Part shown: piece by piece, positions 5,494-8,989 of the stretch
Numbering within the stretch: position 1 is the stretch's first letter
Layout of the letters: every line of letters begins with the position of its first letter
Source: Frankiaceae bacterium
GTDB lineage: Bacteria; Actinomycetota; Actinomycetes; JAVEEJ01
Direction: 5' to 3'
DNA: 8,989 nucleotides
Assembly (NCBI GenBank): GCA_030840515.1
Contig: JAVEEJ010000274.1
Location: 1 to 8,989 of the forward strand
Translations under genes and position numbers: made by a program
Notes under the pieces: model-generated
The model's database searches: none
What the model was told of the DNA's origin: nothing
Seen by the model: only the letters and a program-made list of their open reading frames with translations

Positions 5494-5499
5494 TAAGGT
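5494..5499 (+). promoter_or_regulatory. Candidate -10 element (TAAGGT) for yajC, doubling as a weak ribosome site
   Basis: TAAGGT fits TAnnnT and is followed by 8 nt before GTG 5508, so yajC may have a leaderless or nearly leaderless mRNA. The same bases include AAGG, which could act as a poor Shine-Dalgarno sequence at 9-nt spacing if transcription starts further upstream. The two readings exclude each other for a given transcript. Confidence 0.45.
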
Positions 5500-5507
5500 C
5501 CCCGTTC

Positions 5508-5885
5508 GTGCCTACCTCAGCCGTTCTTGCGTCCGCCGTACTCGCCGCCGGGTCCAACTCCAACCCGGTCGCCGGGTTCCTGCCCATCATCCTGATCGTC
5601 GGGGTGTTCTACCTGTTCATCATCCGGCCGCAGCGGCGGCGGATGGCGTCCATGCGGGAGACCGTGGCCGCGGTGGAGCCGGGCCGCCAGGTCATCACCA
5701 CCGCAGGCCTCATGGCCACGGTGACCGCCGTGGACGGTGACGAGGTGGAGCTCGAGATCGCTCCCGGCGTGCGGACGCGCTGGGCGAAGCAGGCCATCGG
5801 GCGGGTCATCCCGCTGCCGTCGGAGGAGGAGTCCGACGACGCGGGCGAGCTCGGCCACACCGATCCCGACGGCACGGCGGGCTAG
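5508..5885 (+). CDS. yajC: Sec translocase accessory subunit YajC
   Basis: YajC is a small single-span membrane protein that associates with SecDF and SecYEG. The 125 residues show a short polar/alanine N terminus (1-22), one strongly hydrophobic segment FLPIILIVGVFYLFII (about 24-39) ending in the family signature RPQRRRM (40-46), then a small cytoplasmic domain with GRQVITTAGLMATVTAVDGDEVELEIAPGVRTRW typical of YajC. An acidic tail follows (EEESDDAGELGHTDPDG). GTG 5508 is used; it follows a -10-like hexamer at leaderless distance. The N-terminal 20 residues are alanine-rich and could look like a signal sequence, but the following segment is the true anchor. secD follows after 82 bp, with a hairpin between. 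Confidence 0.94.
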   Translation: MPTSAVLASAVLAAGSNSNPVAGFLPIILIVGVFYLFIIRPQRRRMASMRETVAAVEPGRQVITTAGLMATVTAVDGDEVELEIAPGVRTRWAKQAIGRVIPLPSEEESDDAGELGHTDPDGTAG

Positions 5886-5889
5886 CCCG
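5878..5889. repeat. 12-bp perfect palindrome over the yajC stop
   Basis: CGGGCTAGCCCG contains the yajC TAG stop at its centre. It can fold to a 4-bp stem with a CTAG loop. There is no T-tract. It may weakly attenuate transcription between yajC and secD, or have no function. Confidence 0.4.
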
Positions 5890-5922
5890 GGCCGTTCTGT
5901 CAGCGATACTGCTCCGTCGCCA

Positions 5923-5944
5923 GGTCGGCGCCCAGCGCTCGACC
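5923..5944 (+). other. Strong bulged stem-loop in the secD leader
   Basis: GGTCG (5923-5927) pairs with CGACC (5940-5944), and inside it GCGC (5928-5931) pairs with GCGC (5935-5938), leaving one bulged T (5939) and a CCA loop. The nine base pairs, eight of them G-C, lie 11 nt before the secD Shine-Dalgarno sequence GGGAG (5956-5960). No T-tract follows. It could be an attenuator, an RNA-processing or stability element, or a docking site; the sequence alone does not decide. No short ORF with a usual start was found in the 82-bp gap. Confidence 0.5.
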
Positions 5945-5967
5945 CCAACTGACTCGGGAGATCCACC

Positions 5968-7713
5968 GTGGCACCAGCCAGCGCGCCCAGACCGGGACGG
6001 CTCCTGGCCGTCATCCTGGTCGTGACCGCGGGCATCCTCGCGCTCATGCCGATCACGGGAGCGACCTCGCCCCGGCTCGGGCTCGACCTGCAGGGCGGGA
6101 CGAGCGTCACGCTCAAGCCCCGGGTCACCGACGGCGCCCCCGGCAAGATCACCAACAAGGTGCTCGGCCAGGCCGTGAACGTGATCCGCAAGCGCGTCGA
6201 CGCGATCGGCGTTGCCGAGGCCGACGTGAAGACCGAGGGCAAGAACATCGTGATCTCGGTCCCCGGCAAGGGCCGCGACGACGTGCTCAACATCGTCGGC
6301 TCGACGGCCGAGCTGCGGTTCCGTCAGGTGCTGCAGTCGGCGTCCGGCGTCGTGGCACCCGTCCCTACCGGCGTGCCCACCCCGTCGGCCTCGGCCTCGC
6401 CCAAGCCGCCGGCCGTCAAGCCGTCGGCGACCCCGACCGCGAAGAAGCGACCGCTGTCGCAGGCGCTGCTGCCGCGAGTGACCGCGACGCCGAAGCCCAC
6501 GGCGACGGCAGCGAGTACGCCGACTCCTGTGGCGACTCCTTCCGGGTCCGCGGCCCCGACGACGGGCCTGTCCGGCGGCAGCGACGCCGAGCTGGCTGCG
6601 AACTTCGCCACGCTCGACTGCACGGACGAGAACAACCGCCGTATCGCGCCGCAGCCGGACGTCCCCGGCCACAAGATCCTCGCGTGCAGTGACGACGGCA
6701 GCACCAAGTACCTGCTCGACAAGGCTGCCGTGCTGGGCAAGGAGATCAAGGGCGCGAGCGCCGGCACCGACCAGAACAGCGGCGAGTGGATCGTCGACCT
6801 CAACTTCACGGGCAAGGGCCGCAAGGGCTTCGGTGACGTGACGACGCTCGCCGCCAACGCCTACTCGGCCAACCCGTCGGACCCCAAGTCGCAGGTGGCC
6901 ATCGTGCTCGACGGCCAGGTCGTGTCCGCTCCGCAGATCCGCAACGGCGCGATCCTCGGAGGGCAGGCGCAGATCAGCGGGACGTTCAGCCAGTCGGAGG
7001 CGGAGAACCTCGCCAACGTGCTCAAGTTCGGCGCGCTGCCCCTGGCGTTCGACCGTGAGCAGCTGGTGTCGGTGTCGGCGACGCTCGGACGCGACCAGCT
7101 CCGGGCCGGTCTCATCGCGGGCGCGATCGGCCTGGTCGCCGTCATCTTGTTCTCACTCATCTACTACCGCGGCCTCGGGCTGGTGACGATCTTCTCGCTG
7201 GCGCTGGCGGGCGCCATCACGTTCGGGCTGGTCTCGTTGCTGGGCAAGGCGATCAGCTTCAGCCTGTCCCTGGCCGGGATCGCCGGCCTCATCGTGGCCA
7301 TCGGCATCACCGCCGACTCTTTCATCGTCTACTTCGAACGGCTCCGAGACGAGGTGAGGGAGGGGAGAACTCTGCGCTCTGCCGCCGAACGGGGCTGGCA
7401 GCGCGCCAAGCGCACCATCCTCGTCGCCGACGGGGTGTCCTTCCTCGCGGCCGTCGTGCTTTACATCCTCTCGATCGGCTCGGTCCGCGGTTTCGCGTTC
7501 ACCCTCGGGCTCTCGACCCTCATCGACGTGATGCTGGTGTTCCTGTTCACTTATCCGGTCATCACGCTCCTCGTGCGCACCAAGGCGTTCGGTGGAGGCG
7601 CGCCGTGGACCGGCATGTCGGCCGAACGGCTCGGCGCCAAAGTCGCGGCCGATCCCGTCGGCGGAGGCGGTCGACCCGCCCGCGCCCATCGCACCGCGCC
7701 GAAGGAGAGCTGA
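5968..7713 (+). CDS. secD: Protein translocase subunit SecD
   Basis: SecD works with SecF and YajC to pull secreted proteins across the membrane using the proton gradient. The 581 residues show TM1 (about 11-30), the family motif LGLDLQGGTSVTL (37-49), the extracytoplasmic P1 domain, and five further membrane segments (about 379-398, 402-422, 431-450, 483-503, 508-535). TM4 carries LAGIAGLIVAIGITADSFIVYFERLRDE, with Asp450 equivalent to the proton-path aspartate of E. coli SecD. Between the P1 halves lies a Pro/Ala/Ser/Thr-rich linker (about 131-200), then two cysteines (Cys217, Cys240) that could form a disulfide outside the cell. Such inserts are common in actinobacterial SecD. GTG 5968 has GGGAG 7 nt upstream. 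secF begins 3 bp after the stop. The gene is intact. Confidence 0.97.
   Translation: MAPASAPRPGRLLAVILVVTAGILALMPITGATSPRLGLDLQGGTSVTLKPRVTDGAPGKITNKVLGQAVNVIRKRVDAIGVAEADVKTEGKNIVISVPGKGRDDVLNIVGSTAELRFRQVLQSASGVVAPVPTGVPTPSASASPKPPAVKPSATPTAKKRPLSQALLPRVTATPKPTATAASTPTPVATPSGSAAPTTGLSGGSDAELAANFATLDCTDENNRRIAPQPDVPGHKILACSDDGSTKYLLDKAAVLGKEIKGASAGTDQNSGEWIVDLNFTGKGRKGFGDVTTLAANAYSANPSDPKSQVAIVLDGQVVSAPQIRNGAILGGQAQISGTFSQSEAENLANVLKFGALPLAFDREQLVSVSATLGRDQLRAGLIAGAIGLVAVILFSLIYYRGLGLVTIFSLALAGAITFGLVSLLGKAISFSLSLAGIAGLIVAIGITADSFIVYFERLRDEVREGRTLRSAAERGWQRAKRTILVADGVSFLAAVVLYILSIGSVRGFAFTLGLSTLIDVMLVFLFTYPVITLLVRTKAFGGGAPWTGMSAERLGAKVAADPVGGGGRPARAHRTAPKES
6358..6567 (+). other. Low-complexity Pro/Ala/Ser/Thr-coding insert within secD
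   Basis: This stretch encodes SecD residues 131-200, rich in TPT, SAS, PKP and ATP dipeptide-like runs without long exact repeats. It is in frame and lies in the extracytoplasmic domain. It probably forms an unstructured wall-spanning or spacer linker. It contains several Pro-Pro or Pro-X-Pro sites. Confidence 0.8.
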
Positions 7714-7716
7714 CCG

Positions 7717-8925
7717 ATGGCCAAGGAGTCCTTCGGCGCGCGTCTCTACCGCGGCGAGAAGTCCTACGACATCGTCGGGCGACGCCGCAGCTGGTACACC
7801 GCCTCCGGCGTCATCATCGCGATCAGCCTGATCTCGCTCATCTTCCGCGGTATGAACCTCGGCATCGAGTTCAAGGGCGGGGTCCTGTTCAACCCGCCGG
7901 CCAACGGCCACTCGGTCAGCGAGGCACGTGACTGCGTTATCGGCGCCGGCGTGGCCGAGGCTGTCGTGCAGGAGGTCGGCGACGGCAAGGGCAACAAGCA
8001 GCTGCGCATCCAGACACCCGCGCTCACGGCCGCTCAGGTGAGCAAGGTCGAGGACGCGCTGGTGAAGTGCCTGGACGTCTCCCGCGCCGACCTCAGTCCG
8101 CAAGAGGTCGGGGCGAGCTGGGGCAAGGACATCTCCAAGCGCGCGCTCGAGGCCCTGATCGTGTTCCTGCTCGTGGTAGCGCTGTTCCTCTCGCTCTACT
8201 TCGAGTCCAAGCTCGCCGCCGCGGCGTTGATCGCGCTCTTCCACGACCTCGTGATCACGGCGGGGGTGTACTCCGTGCTCGGGTTCGAGGTCACGCCGGC
8301 GACCGTGATCGGCTTGCTCACCATTTTGGGTTACTCCCTCTACGACACCGTCGTCGTCTTCGACAAGGTGCGCGAGAACACGATGGGCCTGGCCGGGCGC
8401 AGCACCATGACCTACAGCTATGCGGCCAACCTCGCGGTCAACCAGACGTTGGTCCGGTCGATCAACACCTCGGTCATCGCGCTGCTGCCGGTCGCGGGGC
8501 TGCTGTTCATCGGGGCCGGCGTGCTCGGCGCGGGCACCCTCGAAGAGCTGTCACTGGCCCTGTTCGTCGGTATCGCCTCCGGTGCCTACTCCTCGATCTT
8601 CATCGCGACGCCGATCGCCGCGTCGCTCAAGGAGCGCGAGCCCCAGTTCCAGGCGCTGACCAAGCGCGTCGCCGCCCGCCAGAGCGGCAGCACCACCACC
8701 TACACCGGGGCGCTGGCTTCCCCGACGGTCAGCAAGGCGAGCGCCACGGCGCTGCTGGAGCGCGAGGACGAGGCTGACGAGGAGCCGACAGGGTCTGCCA
8801 CCACAGCGGCCGTGCGACCGGCGCAACGGCCGGCGGGAGCTCCTCGGCGCCAGCAACCGCGCAAGAAGAGCGGCGGCAAGGGCAACCGAGGCGGCGGACG
8901 GCCGGGCGGACGCAAGAAGCGGTGA
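7717..8925 (+). CDS. secF: Protein translocase subunit SecF
   Basis: SecF is the partner of SecD in the proton-driven SecDF complex. The 402 residues show an N-terminal cytoplasmic segment with KSYDIVGRRRSWY (15-27), TM1 (about 28-44), the motif GIEFKGGVLF (49-58), a short extracytoplasmic domain, and five more membrane segments. The TM4 signature TVIGLLTILGYSLYDTVVVFDKVREN is at 196-221, with Asp210 in the proton path. The C-terminal tail (about 305-402) is hydrophilic and ends in a Gly/Arg/Lys-rich stretch (366-402), predicted cytoplasmic and longer than in E. coli SecF. ATG 7717 has GAAGGAG (7701-7707) at 9-nt spacing, inside the end of secD. The TGA stop overlaps the next start (GTGA). 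Confidence 0.97.
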   Translation: MAKESFGARLYRGEKSYDIVGRRRSWYTASGVIIAISLISLIFRGMNLGIEFKGGVLFNPPANGHSVSEARDCVIGAGVAEAVVQEVGDGKGNKQLRIQTPALTAAQVSKVEDALVKCLDVSRADLSPQEVGASWGKDISKRALEALIVFLLVVALFLSLYFESKLAAAALIALFHDLVITAGVYSVLGFEVTPATVIGLLTILGYSLYDTVVVFDKVRENTMGLAGRSTMTYSYAANLAVNQTLVRSINTSVIALLPVAGLLFIGAGVLGAGTLEELSLALFVGIASGAYSSIFIATPIAASLKEREPQFQALTKRVAARQSGSTTTYTGALASPTVSKASATALLEREDEADEEPTGSATTAAVRPAQRPAGAPRRQQPRKKSGGKGNRGGGRPGGRKKR

Positions 8926-8989
8926 CCCGGCTCGACCTCACCGAGCTGCTGCGCCGCAGGGTGCGGGACATCCCCGACTTCCCGAAGCC
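8922..8989 (+). CDS. apt: Adenine phosphoribosyltransferase, N-terminal fragment (continues past window)
   Basis: GTG 8922 overlaps the secF stop TGA (8923-8925) by 4 bp and opens a frame that reads to the window end. The 22 visible residues include VRDIPDFPKP, the conserved N-terminal motif of adenine phosphoribosyltransferase (APRT), which makes AMP from adenine and phosphoribosyl pyrophosphate (purine salvage). apt commonly lies between secF and the (p)ppGpp synthetase gene relA in Actinobacteria, which supports the call. The catalytic PRPP-binding part is outside the window. The tight overlap suggests co-transcription and coupled translation with secDF. Confidence 0.85.
   Translation, partial: MTRLDLTELLRRRVRDIPDFPK

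Noticed and set aside
5886..5967. Possible secDF-regulating arrest peptide gene (VemP or Apd type) in the yajC-secD gap
   Set aside because: The 82-bp gap has no ATG or GTG start before secD itself and no frame encoding a RAPP/RAPG-like end, so no leader peptide can be supported.
7330..7345. TTCGAAC within secD as a second LexA half-site
   Set aside because: Only one arm is present (the expected GTTCGA arm is missing) and it lies deep in coding sequence.
7153..8244. A 363-codon open frame on the minus strand across secD and secF
   Set aside because: Its translation is charged, low in hydrophobic residues and matches no recognised family. Long antisense frames are expected opposite GC-rich genes, and secD and secF are both clearly real.
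8320..8340. Locally AT-richer patch in secF (around ATT TTG GGT TAC)
   Set aside because: It lies in frame within the conserved TM4 motif, and hydrophobic segments favour U-rich codons; there is no frameshift, no good -10 and no sign of transfer.

Overview
The window is a very GC-rich stretch of actinobacterial chromosome. The gene order (DUF3048 protein, pdxS, pdxT, yebC, ruvC, ruvA, ruvB, yajC, secD, secF, apt) is a well-known conserved block of the Actinomycetes. The frequent GTG/TTG starts, TAnnnT -10 elements and an actinobacterial-type LexA box agree with this. The genus cannot be fixed from the sequence. This is mostly core housekeeping DNA. No mobile element, CRISPR array, tRNA or rRNA is seen, and no gene system here looks wholly new. 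The interesting material lies in the junctions between genes.

Region 1 (1-2014) holds the 3' end of a DUF3048 protein gene, then pdxS and pdxT, the two subunits of the deoxyxylulose-phosphate-independent pyridoxal 5'-phosphate synthase. PdxS carries an N-terminal extension built from three 18-bp tandem repeats. Its GTG start lies 6 nt after a good -10 hexamer, which suggests a leaderless mRNA. Region 2 (2007-2452) holds the only minus-strand gene, a 122-residue ATP-binding protein of the RsbW-like anti-sigma/histidine-kinase ATPase type. It runs tail-to-tail into pdxT: the two stop codons share a CTAG palindrome inside a stem-loop that looks like a two-way terminator. Its promoter appears to lie back-to-back with that of yebC.

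Region 3 (2453-5439) holds yebC (a translation-associated factor), then the Holliday-junction genes ruvC-ruvA-ruvB, which are joined by 4-bp stop/start overlaps. A near-perfect LexA (SOS) box lies between a -10 hexamer and the ruvC Shine-Dalgarno sequence, so the ruv operon is probably DNA-damage induced. The end of ruvB lies in a 16-bp repeat present three times, which places TAG stops in all six reading frames.

Region 4 (5440-8989) holds yajC, secD and secF, accessory subunits of the Sec translocase, followed by the start of apt (adenine phosphoribosyltransferase), which overlaps the secF stop by 4 bp and leaves the window. A bulged stem-loop lies just upstream of the secD ribosome binding site. 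There is no stretch over 300 bases without a gene; the longest gaps (about 70-80 bp) precede yebC, ruvC, yajC and secD, and each is described below.
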